From Microcoleus sp. FACHB-1515 (GTDB lineage Bacteria; Cyanobacteriota; Cyanobacteriia; Elainellales; Elainellaceae): a stretch of 64,000 bases of DNA. This document shows positions 24,760 to 33,914 of this stretch, one piece after another (position 1 is the stretch's first letter; each line of letters opens with the position of its first letter). The DNA lies in assembly GCF_014696105.1 (NCBI RefSeq), contig NZ_JACJPO010000020.1, positions 248,001 to 312,000 on the forward strand. The letters run 5' to 3'. The notes beneath the pieces were generated by a model. It was given only the letters and a program-made list of their open reading frames with translations, was not told the origin of the DNA and did not search any database. The translations under genes were made by a program, and so were the position numbers.

Positions 24760-25215
24760 TTACCGCTTGGCGTAAGCCACAAGTGAAACGCCAATGAACA
24801 CAATGACGACTCCTGCAATTCGGGCTGGACTGGCCGGATATTTTGCCAGCCCGATCGCGCCATAGTGATCGAGAAATAGCGCTGCGAGCATCTGTCCTGC
24901 AAACGTGAGCGCTAGCGTTAGGGTCGCTCCGATTCTTAGCGTTGCCACAATGGTTGCCCAAACGTAGAGCGTGCCCAAGCATCCACCCGTCCACATCCAC
25001 CAAGAAGTTTGAGTCAACGCCGTCGAAGTGGGAAGTGGATACTGTGCAAAAAAGCAAATCAGGAGCGAGGTCAACGTCCCTGCAAGATACGAAACAAACG
25101 TAACCTGCATCGGTTCGCCCACATAACGCCGCAGCAGTGTGTTCAGGGCGACCTGTATTGGAATGAAAGTACCGCCAGCAAGGGCTGCGAGGAGGTAAAT
25201 TGTCCGACCATTCAT
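24760..25215 (-). CDS. YdcZ-type DMT family transporter
   Basis: A 151-residue membrane protein with about five hydrophobic helices. It starts IYLLAALAGGTFIPIQVALN and contains FVSYLAGTLTSLLICF, WWMWTGGCLGTLYVW and VVIVFIGVSLVAYAKR. The length and the GG/PIQ N-terminal motif fit the short DMT family DUF606/YdcZ, whose members often work as pairs or dimers; the substrate is unknown. It is divergent from a marR gene with a 113-base spacer full of operator-like repeats, so regulation by that MarR protein is likely. Confidence 0.85.
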   Translation of the reverse strand: MNGRTIYLLAALAGGTFIPIQVALNTLLRRYVGEPMQVTFVSYLAGTLTSLLICFFAQYPLPTSTALTQTSWWMWTGGCLGTLYVWATIVATLRIGATLTLALTFAGQMLAALFLDHYGAIGLAKYPASPARIAGVVIVFIGVSLVAYAKR

Positions 25216-25233
25216 GCTGGAAGCCTCTCGATT

Positions 25234-25251
25234 TATCTTGAAGTTAAGATA
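25234..25251. promoter_or_regulatory. MarR-type operator palindrome
   Basis: TATCTTGAAGTTAAGATA: 6-bp arms TATCTT/AAGATA are exact inverted repeats. It lies 19 bases upstream of the transporter start in the divergent spacer. MarR-family operators of the TATCTTGA-type are common, so the neighbouring MarR protein is the obvious binder. Confidence 0.6.
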
Positions 25252-25254
25252 CTT

Positions 25255-25305
25255 GATGTCGAGATTGTAGCACCTGTTTTGATGTCAAGATATTTAATGT
25301 CAAGA
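25255..25305. promoter_or_regulatory. Three direct repeats of (G/A)ATGTC(A/G)AGA between ydcZ-like and marR
   Basis: Copies at 25255-25264, 25281-25290 and 25296-25305. Together with the palindrome at 25234 they give at least four related half-sites around a CTTGAYRTCAAG-like core. They cover the region where both divergent promoters must lie. Confidence 0.55.
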
Positions 25306-25328
25306 GACTTAGCTGAGGAAGCTGCACG

Positions 25329-25820
25329 ATGGAGTTCGATCGCGTCGATCAGATTTTGGCGCAGTGGCAGCGAGAACGCCCTGACCTAGACGTTTCCCCA
25401 ATGGGGATTATTGGACGGGTGACTCGATTAGCCAAACATCTAGAACACGCCATCCAAACAACATTTTCAGATTTTGGCTTAACTGTTGGCGAGTTTGACG
25501 CGCTAGCAACGCTGCGTCGTTCTGGTCAGCCGTACCAGCTTTCACCCACCGAATTGTTTAATACCCTCATGGTTTCATCCGGCACGATGACGCATCGGAT
25601 CGATCGCTTAGAGCAAGCTGAACTCGTTCGGCGAATTCCCGATCGAAGCGATCGTCGGGGAACGCAAATTCAGCTAACTGAGAAAGGCTTTAGCGTGGTC
25701 GAAAAAGCGGTTGAAGCACATGTGATCAATGAACAGCGAATCCTCAACGGTTTAGAAGCGTCGGAACGTGAAGTTCTCACTCAGCTACTTCGTAAGTTTT
25801 TAGCGTCGTTTGAGGAGTAG
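25329..25820 (+). CDS. MarR family transcriptional regulator
   Basis: A 163-residue winged-helix regulator. The core runs LTVGEFDALATLRRSG, LSPTELFNTLMVSSGTMTHRIDRLEQAELVRR (recognition helix) and PDRSDRRGTQIQLTEKG (wing), the usual MarR arrangement, flanked by dimerisation helices. The start ATG at 25329 has GAGGA about 10 bases upstream. It is divergent from a YdcZ-type transporter and probably represses it and itself through the repeats in the spacer, responding to a small ligand. The ligand is unknown. Confidence 0.92.
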   Translation: MEFDRVDQILAQWQRERPDLDVSPMGIIGRVTRLAKHLEHAIQTTFSDFGLTVGEFDALATLRRSGQPYQLSPTELFNTLMVSSGTMTHRIDRLEQAELVRRIPDRSDRRGTQIQLTEKGFSVVEKAVEAHVINEQRILNGLEASEREVLTQLLRKFLASFEE

Positions 25821-25915
25821 CTGAGCGTAATTTAGGGCTGCTTGAGGCCATCAGCGATCGTCAAATGAATACAATCGATACAATAAAGGCTCTGTGATAT
25901 TGAGCAACTGAAAGA

Positions 25916-26695
25916 ATGCTGCCGAGAGAAGACTTACTTCAGGGCGTCGAAGACCGAGACAGCGCAGCGCGAGTTGTTGATCAGGCCGATCGCGCCCTTA
26001 AAACTTGGGAAGTGGAATGCACCGATTTTCTCTCGCCGCCGGAACTGGCCGACGTGCAGCGGATGTTTGCCCGCCTAACGGACGTAGAAATTTTGGCGTG
26101 GGGCGGCTACCCGCAGGCCGAACGTCAGCGCGTGGCGATCGCTCGCTCGGAAATTCCGCTGGATGCATCTCAGGTGGCTTTGGCGGCGATCGACATTGCC
26201 GGAAACTTTCTGTTCGATCCGGCGACGCATCGCGATTTTCTGGGGGCGCTGCTGGGAACGGGCATCGTTCGCGAAAAGGTAGGCGATATTCTCGTCCTGG
26301 GTGAACGCGGGGCACAGGCGATCGTCGTGCCGGAACTGGTGGAATTTCTGGAAATGAGCTTGACGCAGGTGCGATCGGTTCCCGTCAAAACGCGCCGCAT
26401 TGACTTTAGCGAACTGAAAATTCGCGAACCGAAGAAAAAAGAAATGACGACAGTGGAAGCTTCGATGCGGCTGGATGCAGTTGCCTCAGCCGGATTTGGC
26501 ATGTCGCGCAGCAAAATGGCCGACCTGATCAGCGCAGGCGATGTGCGCGTCAACTGGAAGGAAACCACGCAGCCCAGTCACGCGCTCAAGTCCGGCGATT
26601 TGGTGGCAATTCGCGGCAAGGGACGGCTGGAAATTGGCGAAGTGGCTGTGACGAAAAAAGACCGCTACCGTGTGCAGCTAACGCGATATGTGTAG
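25916..26695 (+). CDS. Photosystem II S4 domain protein (YlmH-like)
   Basis: A 259-residue RNA-binding protein. The N-terminal part (residues ~1-180) is of the YlmH type (ALKTWEVECTDFLSPPE, WGGYPQAERQRVAIA, HRDFLGALLGTGIVREKVGDI). The C-terminal S4 domain begins near residue 185 (MRLDAVASAGFGMSRSKMADLISAGDVRVNW) and ends RVQLTRYV. In cyanobacteria and plants this family is annotated as photosystem II S4 domain protein; its exact role (RNA or ribosome binding) is not settled. Its TAG is followed directly by the ATG of the next gene (TAGATG), indicating an operon. Confidence 0.9.
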   Translation: MLPREDLLQGVEDRDSAARVVDQADRALKTWEVECTDFLSPPELADVQRMFARLTDVEILAWGGYPQAERQRVAIARSEIPLDASQVALAAIDIAGNFLFDPATHRDFLGALLGTGIVREKVGDILVLGERGAQAIVVPELVEFLEMSLTQVRSVPVKTRRIDFSELKIREPKKKEMTTVEASMRLDAVASAGFGMSRSKMADLISAGDVRVNWKETTQPSHALKSGDLVAIRGKGRLEIGEVAVTKKDRYRVQLTRYV

Positions 26696-27754
26696 ATGGC
26701 GATCGGGAATTTTGCGTTCAGCGCTTGTATTTCCGTGCGTCGTCCTGTCTACTGCGTCATGCCGCGATCGAAATTCCAAAACCAACTGGCCGTTAAGCTG
26801 CTGGCCTTGCTTTGCTTTGGAGGAATTGTCGGAAGTACGCTGGTGGCGATCGTCAGTACGCGCTATGGCTGGCCGATGCTGCTGGAGCTAGCGTCGCACT
26901 TTCAGCTTCAGTATTTCGGATTTTCGCTGGTGCTGCTGGGTCTGCTGCTGCTGACTCGGCAACGCTGGCTAATTTTGATTAGTCTGCTCTGTATTTCGCT
27001 GCTGGCACAGCAAATTTTGCCTTGGTATCTGCCCCATCTGCCCACTGCCAACACCGCATTGCTGCGCGTACTGGCCTCGAACTTGAACGTCAATAATTTC
27101 GACTATTCGAGATTACTCAACCTGGTGCAGCAAGAACAGCCGGATGTAGTTGTTTTGATGGAAGTGAACGACACCTGGGGCAAACCGCTCGCACCTTTGC
27201 ACCGCCAATATCCCTACTGGTTTGGGCTGTCTGAAGAGGCGAGCGCGGGCATTGCGATTTTGAGTCGATCGCCGCTGGAAAATTCCCAAATCGTGCGCTT
27301 TCGTCGGGACAGTACGCCCAGCATTATGACGCAGTTGACGATCGATCAGCATCCCGTTTCGCTCGTTGCCGTGCATCCGCTGGTTCCCGTCCGCCCTGCC
27401 CTCTTTCATCGCCGCAATCGCCAGTTTGCCGGAATGAGCGAGCAGATCGATCGCTCCAATTCGCTGATTGTGGTTGGCGATTTCAACGCAACAATGTGGT
27501 CGCCCTACTTGCAGATGCTCACCGCCAAGCTTGGCCTGCACAACTCGCGCAAAGGCTTTGGTATTTTGCCCACTTGGACAACACCCAGTCCGGTTTCGCC
27601 GTTTCCCGCTTGGCTCGCGCCGCTGCTGGCAATTCCGATCGACCACTGCCTGATCAGCCAAAATCTCCGCACGATCGACATGCACACCGGAGCGCCAGTC
27701 GGTTCTGACCACCTGCCGATCGTGGTGGATTTGGCGATTTCAAACGGTCAGTAA
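26696..27754 (+). CDS. Membrane-anchored endonuclease/exonuclease/phosphatase family protein
   Basis: Up to 352 residues from ATG 26696 (an internal ATG at 26759 gives a more typical start beginning PRSKFQNQL). Three hydrophobic helices (about residues 35-115) are followed by an EEP domain: VLASNLNVNN, QPDVVVLMEVND (metal-binding Glu), SLVAVHPLVPV, VVGDFNATMWSP (GDFN motif) and GSDHLPIVVDL (terminal DH). This is the DNase I/phosphodiesterase fold with all key residues present. The catalytic domain would face the periplasm or cytoplasm depending on topology. It is in an operon with the PSII S4 gene. Confidence 0.87.
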   Translation: MAIGNFAFSACISVRRPVYCVMPRSKFQNQLAVKLLALLCFGGIVGSTLVAIVSTRYGWPMLLELASHFQLQYFGFSLVLLGLLLLTRQRWLILISLLCISLLAQQILPWYLPHLPTANTALLRVLASNLNVNNFDYSRLLNLVQQEQPDVVVLMEVNDTWGKPLAPLHRQYPYWFGLSEEASAGIAILSRSPLENSQIVRFRRDSTPSIMTQLTIDQHPVSLVAVHPLVPVRPALFHRRNRQFAGMSEQIDRSNSLIVVGDFNATMWSPYLQMLTAKLGLHNSRKGFGILPTWTTPSPVSPFPAWLAPLLAIPIDHCLISQNLRTIDMHTGAPVGSDHLPIVVDLAISNGQ

Positions 27755-27759
27755 AAAAT

Positions 27760-27789
27760 TTGCAGTTTAGCGATCGACTGTGCTATTAT
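27760..27789 (+). promoter_or_regulatory. Probable promoter of tRNA-Val
   Basis: TTGCAG at 27760-27765 and TATTAT at 27784-27789 with an 18-base spacer; the predicted start is about 6-7 bases before the mature tRNA. Confidence 0.5.
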
Positions 27790-27801
27790 CGTTTACTGCA
27801 A

Positions 27802-27875
<74 letters not shown>

Positions 27876-28406
27876 TCACTCGTTTTGCCGCTTAAGGGGA
27901 TACCTGCTGCCTGATTGCCAGCGGATAATCGCCGTTCTGCTGTGCCGTCAACGATGCAGCCGCCAATCGATCGCAGCAGTAAATTCTTAGCAAAAATTCC
28001 AGCTTTAGTTGAAATTCAAGCACCTGATGAAGCGATCGCCGCCGTGCAATTCAAGCGCAAGAATTACGAATTTTCTTAATAGTTTGCTTGCTTTCCAGCA
28101 CTGAACAAATCGTCTGCTTTTTACAGAAATTTTGTTCAGTTCACGTCGTATTGTGAAGAAAAATTTCACACAATGCACTGGGTTAATCAAGGCAGCGATC
28201 GTTACTCCAAGAGGCAAAAGCTAATACAAATTAGGAAAGCCGACTGCTGGGATCGCCCAGTTTGTCGGGTTAGTGCTGTTTGTCGTTGCAGGGGATCAAC
28301 CAACCATTTTTCTACCACCAGATAGATTTGAAGGTTGAAAAACCTCAGTATCGTCAGTGATCGTTGACTGAATTTCGTGCACTCTACATTGGATTTTTAC
28401 CCGTCC
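27876..28406. other. Intergenic region between tRNA-Val and rlpA
   Basis: About 500 bases with no solid gene. A 41-codon open frame from ATG 27954 to TAA 28077 (containing KFLAKIPALVEIQAPDEAIA) looks more like a remnant than a gene. Minus-strand frame 28005-28217 has no recognisable features. Towards 28377 the DNA becomes AT-rich, presumably holding the rlpA promoter. Confidence 0.5.
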
Positions 28407-29495
28407 ATGAATTTATTTGGACTTTTTTCGGCTGCATTTATTACCTGTTTCTTTTCACAAACCAGCTTCCCAAAGCTTTCAGATTACGGGTCTGGAAGCT
28501 TTTTTGTGAAAACATTTCCACCCGTGCGATCGCTCCAAGCCTCAATTACCAAGCCAGTCCGGTCGCTACAGTCGATCGCCGCGTTGACCAGGCGCACGCC
28601 CCAAGCCGCAACAAAAATTCGTCCTGCCCTCGCCATCGTGCCCAACAGCGTTATTCCGCTTGCCGTTTCGCTGTGGCAGCGCCAGCCCGACCGCATCAGC
28701 GCACCAATCGCGCCGCCCAATCTAACTTCGGTGCAGCGAGCAACGCGCTTTCAAACCGGAGAAGATGCGGATGACTGCCTTCAATCGAGTCAGAAGCAGC
28801 CGTCAAAGGGCAAAATTTTTCAGGTTTGTCTGCGCGATCGCGTCGTGGCTGAATTTTCCAATCCAGCGCAGGCAGACGCGATGGCAAATCGACTGCGGCA
28901 GTGGCTTAAAGCTGATCGATCGGCAGATCGCCTTCAGCTTCAGTTTGTGAATGATATGCCTGCGATTCTGGTCGATGACACTGTGCTGGTTTCGATCGAT
29001 CCTCGTCTGAGTAAAGCACTCCGGCGCAACCGCGAACTGATTGCGATCGACTGGCTCAATCAGCTTCGGCTCGCCCTAAACGCTGAGCCGTTGAGCTTGG
29101 TGGAAGCGCAGATGCAGCTTTATGGTTTATCTGACCAGTCCAAGGGCGAACTGAGCGGCATTGCCTCTTGGTATGGGCCGTATTTTCACGGACGGCTAAC
29201 GGCAGCAGGCGAAATTTTCAATCAAAATGAACTGACGGCAGCGCATCCCAGCTTGCCATTCAATACGTTCCTCAAAGTCACCAATCTGGAAACCGGAAAA
29301 TCGGTGATTGTGCGAATTAACGATCGCGGCCCCTATGTCGGTACGCGATCGCTAGATTTATCCAGACAGGCCGCCCGCAGCATCGGCAGCGAGCTTCGCG
29401 GCGTCGTCAATTACGAAGCGGTGATTCTTGATGCGCCTGCGATCGCTCAAGACCGTCCATCACCGGATGCGGTCGCGTTGAGCAATACCAAGTGA
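28407..29495 (+). CDS. rlpA: RlpA-family septal ring lytic transglycosylase
   Basis: About 362 residues from ATG 28407 (a GTG at 28377 adds ten). The N-terminal hydrophobic segment (NLFGLFSAAFITCFF) is a signal or anchor. A long linker leads to the double-psi beta-barrel at roughly residues 250-340: GIASWYGPYFHGRLTAAGE, LPFNTFLKVTNLETGKSVIVRINDRGPY and RSLDLSRQAA. The ASWYG...H and RINDRGP motifs hold the catalytic residues. RlpA cleaves peptidoglycan glycan strands lacking stem peptides, mainly at septa. The last 49 bases overlap the 3' end of the convergent crp/fnr-like gene. Transglycosylase activity is known for Pseudomonas RlpA and is inferred here. Confidence 0.9.
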   Translation: MNLFGLFSAAFITCFFSQTSFPKLSDYGSGSFFVKTFPPVRSLQASITKPVRSLQSIAALTRRTPQAATKIRPALAIVPNSVIPLAVSLWQRQPDRISAPIAPPNLTSVQRATRFQTGEDADDCLQSSQKQPSKGKIFQVCLRDRVVAEFSNPAQADAMANRLRQWLKADRSADRLQLQFVNDMPAILVDDTVLVSIDPRLSKALRRNRELIAIDWLNQLRLALNAEPLSLVEAQMQLYGLSDQSKGELSGIASWYGPYFHGRLTAAGEIFNQNELTAAHPSLPFNTFLKVTNLETGKSVIVRINDRGPYVGTRSLDLSRQAARSIGSELRGVVNYEAVILDAPAIAQDRPSPDAVALSNTK

Positions 29496-30091
29496 CGCTG
29501 AGGATCGATCGCCAGCCAACCCTCGTCGCGCAACTGGCTCAGCAGCCGAGTGACCGTGACGCGGGTTGTGCCGATCGCGTTGGCAAGCTGCTGATGGGTC
29601 AGTCGCACGCTGAGGCGAATGCCGCGCTCGGTGGGCTGACCAATTTCCTGTTGAAGTAAGAGCAGCAGATGCCGCAAGCGGTCTTCGACGCGCCGATAGC
29701 CCACCATTGCCAAAATCGTTTCGGCCTGCTGCAAGCGGCGAGCGATTTGGCGAAACAAGCCTTGCGACAGAGCGGGCGACTGCTCAACTTCGGCCAGCGT
29801 CAGCCGCATCAAATCGACTTCCGACAGAGCCGACGCTTGATAGGGACGAATCAGCGAGAACGGCAGACCAAACGGCATTCCCGGACAGGCCAAGCCCAAA
29901 AGCGATTCTTCACCGCTGTCATACAGCGTGCCAAGCTGGACAACGCCGCGACAGACGACCCAAATTTCGTTTGGCAGCAGTTCGATCGCTTGACCACTGC
30001 GAAACGGATAAAGGTTTCGTCCGCTGTAAAGCGCTTCGAGCGCCTGACGCAAATCGGGCTGGGGCGAGGTTGCCACGATCGATTGCAGCAT
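29447..30091 (-). CDS. Crp/Fnr-family transcriptional regulator
   Basis: A 214-residue two-domain regulator. The cyclic-nucleotide-binding-like barrel (residues ~20-115: YPFRSGQAIELLPNEIWVV, GVVQLGTLYDSGEESLLG) is followed by a long helix (RRVEDRLRHLLLLLQQEIG) and a winged HTH with LTHQQLANAIGTTRVTVTRLLSQLRDEG. The HTH is close to that of NtcA, but the N-terminal barrel differs and no cAMP-specific residues are obvious. Start ATG 30091. Its stop lies within the convergent rlpA gene, a 49-base antisense overlap. Confidence 0.88.
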   Translation of the reverse strand: MLQSIVATSPQPDLRQALEALYSGRNLYPFRSGQAIELLPNEIWVVCRGVVQLGTLYDSGEESLLGLACPGMPFGLPFSLIRPYQASALSEVDLMRLTLAEVEQSPALSQGLFRQIARRLQQAETILAMVGYRRVEDRLRHLLLLLQQEIGQPTERGIRLSVRLTHQQLANAIGTTRVTVTRLLSQLRDEGWLAIDPQRHLVLLNATASGDGRS

Positions 30092-30223
30092 AAAGTTGAA
30101 GGGGTGCGCTAGGTTCTGGCTTTCAGGCTAAAGCATTCAACTGAAGAACAGGTAATTTGCAGATTGGCCTTTGGTTAAGGTTGTGTTAGCGAACACCTGT
30201 CGTTGGTTTTCTTGGCTGCCACC

Positions 30224-31558
30224 TTATTCGCAAAGTTGCTGTAGGGTCGGGGTGAAGTTGGGGTAAGAAATGGCGGCAGCTTCGGCACGGTGAATCGTGG
30301 TTTTGCCTTGAGCGCAGAGGGCAGCGATCGCCAAACTCATTGCAATGCGGTGATCGGTATGGCTATCGACTTCCGTGCCTTTCAACGCTGCGCCGCCGAC
30401 AATATCGAGTCCGTCTGGATATTCGCTGACGGAAACGCCCATTTGCTGAAGCTGTGCCGCTATGACTGCTAAGCGATCGCTTTCCTTGACTCGCAGTTCT
30501 GCCGCATCGCGAATTGTCGTTGTGCCGTCTGCAACCGCAGCGGCAACCGCCAGAATCGGAATTTCATCGATCAATCGAGGAATTAGATCGCCCGAAATCG
30601 CTGCTGCCTTGAGCCGACTCGATCGCACCCGCAAATCGGCCACAGGTTCACCCGCGACGATTCGCTCGTTTTCTAACGTGATGTCCGCTTCCATCTGGGA
30701 AAGCGCTTCCAGAATTCCGGTTCGCGTCGGATTGACGCCGACATTTTCGATCGTCAAGTCAGAACTCGGCACGATCGCTCCGGCCACCAGCCAAAATGCC
30801 GCCGAACTGATATCGCCCGGAACGATGACTTCCTGACCTTGGAGCCGTCCACCTCCAATTATTGTGACGCTACACCGCTCTGGGTCAACCTTGAGCATTG
30901 CGCCAAACGCTTGCAGCATTCGTTCACTGTGATCGCGAGACAGAGCAGGCTCGATCACCGTCGTTTCACCTTGGGTCAGCAGTCCGGCCAGCAAAATGCA
31001 GGACTTGACCTGAGCCGACGCGATCGGAGAACGATAGGTAATTGGCTTGAGCGATCGACCCTGCACGGCGATCGGTGCAAATCCGCCTTGACGATGCCAA
31101 ATTTCTGCGCCCATCTGCCGCAGCGGATCGATCACGCGCTTCATCGGGCGTGATCGCAGCGAAGCGTCGCCCGTGACGGTGAAAAAGCGATCGCGATGAG
31201 AAGCTAAAATTCCCAGCATCAAGCGCATCGTCGTTCCTGAATTTCCGGCATCCAAAATGTCGATCGGCTCTTGCAGATTGCCCAAGCCAATGCCTTGAAC
31301 CGTAACGCGGTTGGAATTGAGGTCTGAAATCGTTGCGCCCATCGATCGAAAGCAAGCTGCGGTGCTGCGCGGATCTTCACCCAGCAGCAATCCGGCGATC
31401 GAAGTTTCGCCTTCGGCCAGTGCCCCCAACATCAAGGCGCGATGCGAAATCGATTTGTCTCCAGGAATTTGAATGCGTCCACGCAACGCCAAATCAGCAG
31501 GTGGCGCGATCGTCAGGACGTGATGAGCATTCGTGTCGCTGAGGGAAATCGTCGCCAT
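30224..31558 (-). CDS. aroA: 3-phosphoshikimate 1-carboxyvinyltransferase (EPSP synthase)
   Basis: A 444-residue enzyme of the shikimate pathway; it joins phosphoenolpyruvate and shikimate-3-phosphate to make EPSP. Key features are K35 in [72 protein letters not shown] and [11 protein letters not shown]. The RPM-RV-PLR-MG and NSGTT wording matches class II (CP4-like) synthases rather than the E. coli type, whose PEP-site glycine sequence is different. ATG 31558 is the start. The stop is 132 bases from the crp/fnr-like start on the same strand. Confidence 0.95.
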   Translation of the reverse strand: MATISLSDTNAHHVLTIAPPADLALRGRIQIPGDKSISHRALMLGALAEGETSIAGLLLGEDPRSTAACFRSMGATISDLNSNRVTVQGIGLGNLQEPIDILDAGNSGTTMRLMLGILASHRDRFFTVTGDASLRSRPMKRVIDPLRQMGAEIWHRQGGFAPIAVQGRSLKPITYRSPIASAQVKSCILLAGLLTQGETTVIEPALSRDHSERMLQAFGAMLKVDPERCSVTIIGGGRLQGQEVIVPGDISSAAFWLVAGAIVPSSDLTIENVGVNPTRTGILEALSQMEADITLENERIVAGEPVADLRVRSSRLKAAAISGDLIPRLIDEIPILAVAAAVADGTTTIRDAAELRVKESDRLAVIAAQLQQMGVSVSEYPDGLDIVGGAALKGTEVDSHTDHRIAMSLAIAALCAQGKTTIHRAEAAAISYPNFTPTLQQLCE

Positions 31559-31599
31559 ACTGAAACGCTGTGCAAAAAGTGGGCGTAGCGATCGTACCG

Positions 31600-32331
31600 C
31601 TAAATTCCCGCTCCATTCAGAAATTCTTCGATCAGGCGATCGCGCAAATCACAACTGGCCGAATCTTCCACTGCGGCCATCACAGGCAGAGTCGGCTGAG
31701 AAGATTGAAGCTGCTGCACCTGTCGCTCTAGCGATTCGATGCGATCGAGCAACGCCCGAATCACCTGCGCTTCCGAGTCCGGCAGGCTGCCATGCTCCAG
31801 TGGCCCAACGCGCTCACCCGATCGATACACAATTCGACCTGGAACGCCCACAACGGTACAGTCAGACGGCACGTCGCGCAAAACAACCGACCCCGCGCCA
31901 ATCCGCACATTGCTGCCGACGTTGATGTTGCCTAGCACTTTCGCACCCGCCCCGACGACGACGTTTGCGCCCAAAGTGGGATGGCGTTTGCCGCATTCTT
32001 TTCCGGTTCCGCCCAAGGTCACACCTTGATAGATCAGCGCATAGTCTCCGACGATCGCCGTTTCACCAATCACCACGCCCATGCCGTGATCGATAAAGAC
32101 GCCAGACCCGATCGCCGCTCCGGGGTGAATCTCGATGCCCGTGAAAAAGCGAGCCAAATGCGAAATCAAGCGCGGCACAAACGGCAGCTTCCACTGGTGC
32201 AGCCGATGCGCCACCCGATACAGCAACAGCGCTTGCAACCCCGGATAGCAAAACAACACCTCCAGCCAATTTCGAGCCGCAGGGTCACGCTCAAAGATAA
32301 TGCGAAAGTCAGCCAGCAAAGAAGAAAACAC
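31600..32331 (-). CDS. cysE: Serine O-acetyltransferase
   Basis: 243 residues from a GTG at 32331. The frame opens at 32502, but the family normally begins at the [20 protein letters not shown] block encoded here, so the 57 upstream codons are probably not translated. CysE acetylates serine for cysteine synthesis. The core has the left-handed beta-helix hexapeptides ([16 protein letters not shown] with the catalytic His-Asp region, [28 protein letters not shown]) and a C-terminal coiled extension ([16 protein letters not shown]). The usual C-terminal Ile end of enterobacterial CysE is replaced by an extended tail. It follows aroA's start by about 40 bases on the same strand. Confidence 0.92.
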   Translation of the reverse strand: MFSSLLADFRIIFERDPAARNWLEVLFCYPGLQALLLYRVAHRLHQWKLPFVPRLISHLARFFTGIEIHPGAAIGSGVFIDHGMGVVIGETAIVGDYALIYQGVTLGGTGKECGKRHPTLGANVVVGAGAKVLGNINVGSNVRIGAGSVVLRDVPSDCTVVGVPGRIVYRSGERVGPLEHGSLPDSEAQVIRALLDRIESLERQVQQLQSSQPTLPVMAAVEDSASCDLRDRLIEEFLNGAGI

Positions 32332-32690
32332 GAGCAGCTTTCCCGGTAATTGTGAAGGCCACAAATATTTTAGCGCTCTGGGTATCGAGAGGCGATCGAG
32401 CGTTGAGCGGAAGCCAGAGGACGATCGGCAGAATTTTAACTCCGCTCCGATTAAATTTCGATCGAGCGATCGCACAAGTTGCTGGCAGCCTGCTGTATCC
32501 AACCTGTTCGCTGGCGCGGCTTAAAGGTACAGGCTTCGACCTTCAAGAGTGAACCTTCCAGAATATGCTGCTCACCTTGAGCAGGCCGAGTTTTTCACAT
32601 CTTGCTTCAATTCAGTTTGGCTGAAGCTCGCTCGCCCTCCTCCTTAGCTTCTATGGCAGACTGAACAAATGAAACCCTACCTTCTGCCGT
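32332..32690. other. Divergent promoter region between cysE and chlG
   Basis: About 360 bases between two divergent starts. Part of it reads open on the minus strand as an upstream extension of cysE, judged non-coding. A small hairpin CTGCTC/GAGCAG occurs at 32569-32585. No clear promoter hexamers could be assigned. Confidence 0.45.
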
Positions 32691-33683
32691 ATGTCTGAAA
32701 CTCCTCCTTCGATCGAAGCACCCGTTGAGCCGAGCCGGACGGGAAAAGCGCGTCAGCTTTTGGGCATGAAAGGCGCAAATTCAGGTGAAACTTCAATTTG
32801 GAAGATTCGCCTGCAACTGATGAAGCCGATTACCTGGATTCCCCTGATTTGGGGCGTCGTATGCGGGGCGGCTTCGGGCGGCAGATATACCTGGACGTTG
32901 GAGAACGTTTTGATTTCGGCGGCGGCGATGCTGCTGGCTGGCCCCTTGCTGACCGGATACACACAAACGCTCAACGACTATTACGATCGCGACCTCGACG
33001 CCATCAACGAACCCTACCGCCCCATTCCGTCTGGGGCGATTTCTGTGCCGCAGGTGATGACCCAGATCTGGATGTTGCTCATTGCCGGAATCGCGATCGC
33101 CTTTGCGCTCGATACTTGGGCAGGCCATCCGTTTCCGACCATTACGGCGCTGGCGATCGGCGGTTCGTTCCTCGCTTACATCTATTCTGCCCCACCTTTG
33201 AAGCTCAAGCAAAATGGCTGGTTGGGTAACTATGCGCTGGGTGCGAGCTACATTGCGCTGCCTTGGTGGACGGGTCACGCTTTGTTTGGCAATCTGAACT
33301 GGACGATCGTAGTTCTAACGCTGTTCTACAGCCTAGCCGGATTGGGAATTGCAGTTGTCAACGATTTTAAGAGCGTGGAGGGCGATCGCCAGCTTGGATT
33401 GAAATCGCTGCCCGTAATGTTTGGCGTGACCAATGCGGCGTGGATTTGCGTGTTGGCGATCGATGTGTTTCAAGCGGGAGTGGCCGGATATCTCATCAGC
33501 ATTCAGCAAAATCTGTACGCCGTGATTTTGATTTTGCTGATCGTGCCGCAAATTACGTTTCAAGATATGTACTTCCTGCGCGATCCGCTCAAGAACGACG
33601 TGAAATATCAAGCCAGCGCTCAGCCGTTTCTCGTGTTGGGAATGCTGGTGACGGCGTTGGCGATCGGTCATGCAGGCAGTTAG
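32691..33683 (+). CDS. chlG: Chlorophyll synthase
   Basis: A 330-residue UbiA-superfamily prenyltransferase of the thylakoid membrane that esterifies chlorophyllide a with phytyl or geranylgeranyl diphosphate. The first Asp-rich motif is NDYYDRDLDAINEPYRPIPSG and the second is NDFKSVEGDRQLGLKSLP; WIPLIWGVVCGAASGG and YSAPPLKLKQNGW are ChlG-specific. Eight to nine hydrophobic helices are visible. The start ATG at 32691 gives a normal soluble N-terminal leader of about 40 residues. The presence of chlG with photosystem-related genes elsewhere in the window is part of the evidence for a cyanobacterium. Confidence 0.96.
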   Translation: MSETPPSIEAPVEPSRTGKARQLLGMKGANSGETSIWKIRLQLMKPITWIPLIWGVVCGAASGGRYTWTLENVLISAAAMLLAGPLLTGYTQTLNDYYDRDLDAINEPYRPIPSGAISVPQVMTQIWMLLIAGIAIAFALDTWAGHPFPTITALAIGGSFLAYIYSAPPLKLKQNGWLGNYALGASYIALPWWTGHALFGNLNWTIVVLTLFYSLAGLGIAVVNDFKSVEGDRQLGLKSLPVMFGVTNAAWICVLAIDVFQAGVAGYLISIQQNLYAVILILLIVPQITFQDMYFLRDPLKNDVKYQASAQPFLVLGMLVTALAIGHAGS

Positions 33684-33914
33684 AAGGCAAAGAGCAGCGG
33701 GCAAAAGGCCAAAGGAAACAGCTAATACTCGATACTCGATCCCCGAAGCTCTCGACTTGAGTTGACATCAACGGGTGATTCCCCTACCCTTGATTGGAGT
33801 TCAAGGAACGTCACAATTGGGGATCGCCCGATTTTTGATGCAGCTTTCGATGAACCAACCATACGATCGAATCGCCTTGGCGAGCGATCCCCAGCGGCAG
33901 TGTGAGGAATTGCA

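Noticed and set aside
27954..28079. 41-codon open frame after tRNA-Val
   Set aside because: Too short, no ribosome site and no strong resemblance to a known protein; noted only as a possible remnant.
32332..32502. N-terminal extension of CysE
   Set aside because: Family proteins begin at the FSSLLADF block; upstream residues have no similarity and a GTG is properly placed.
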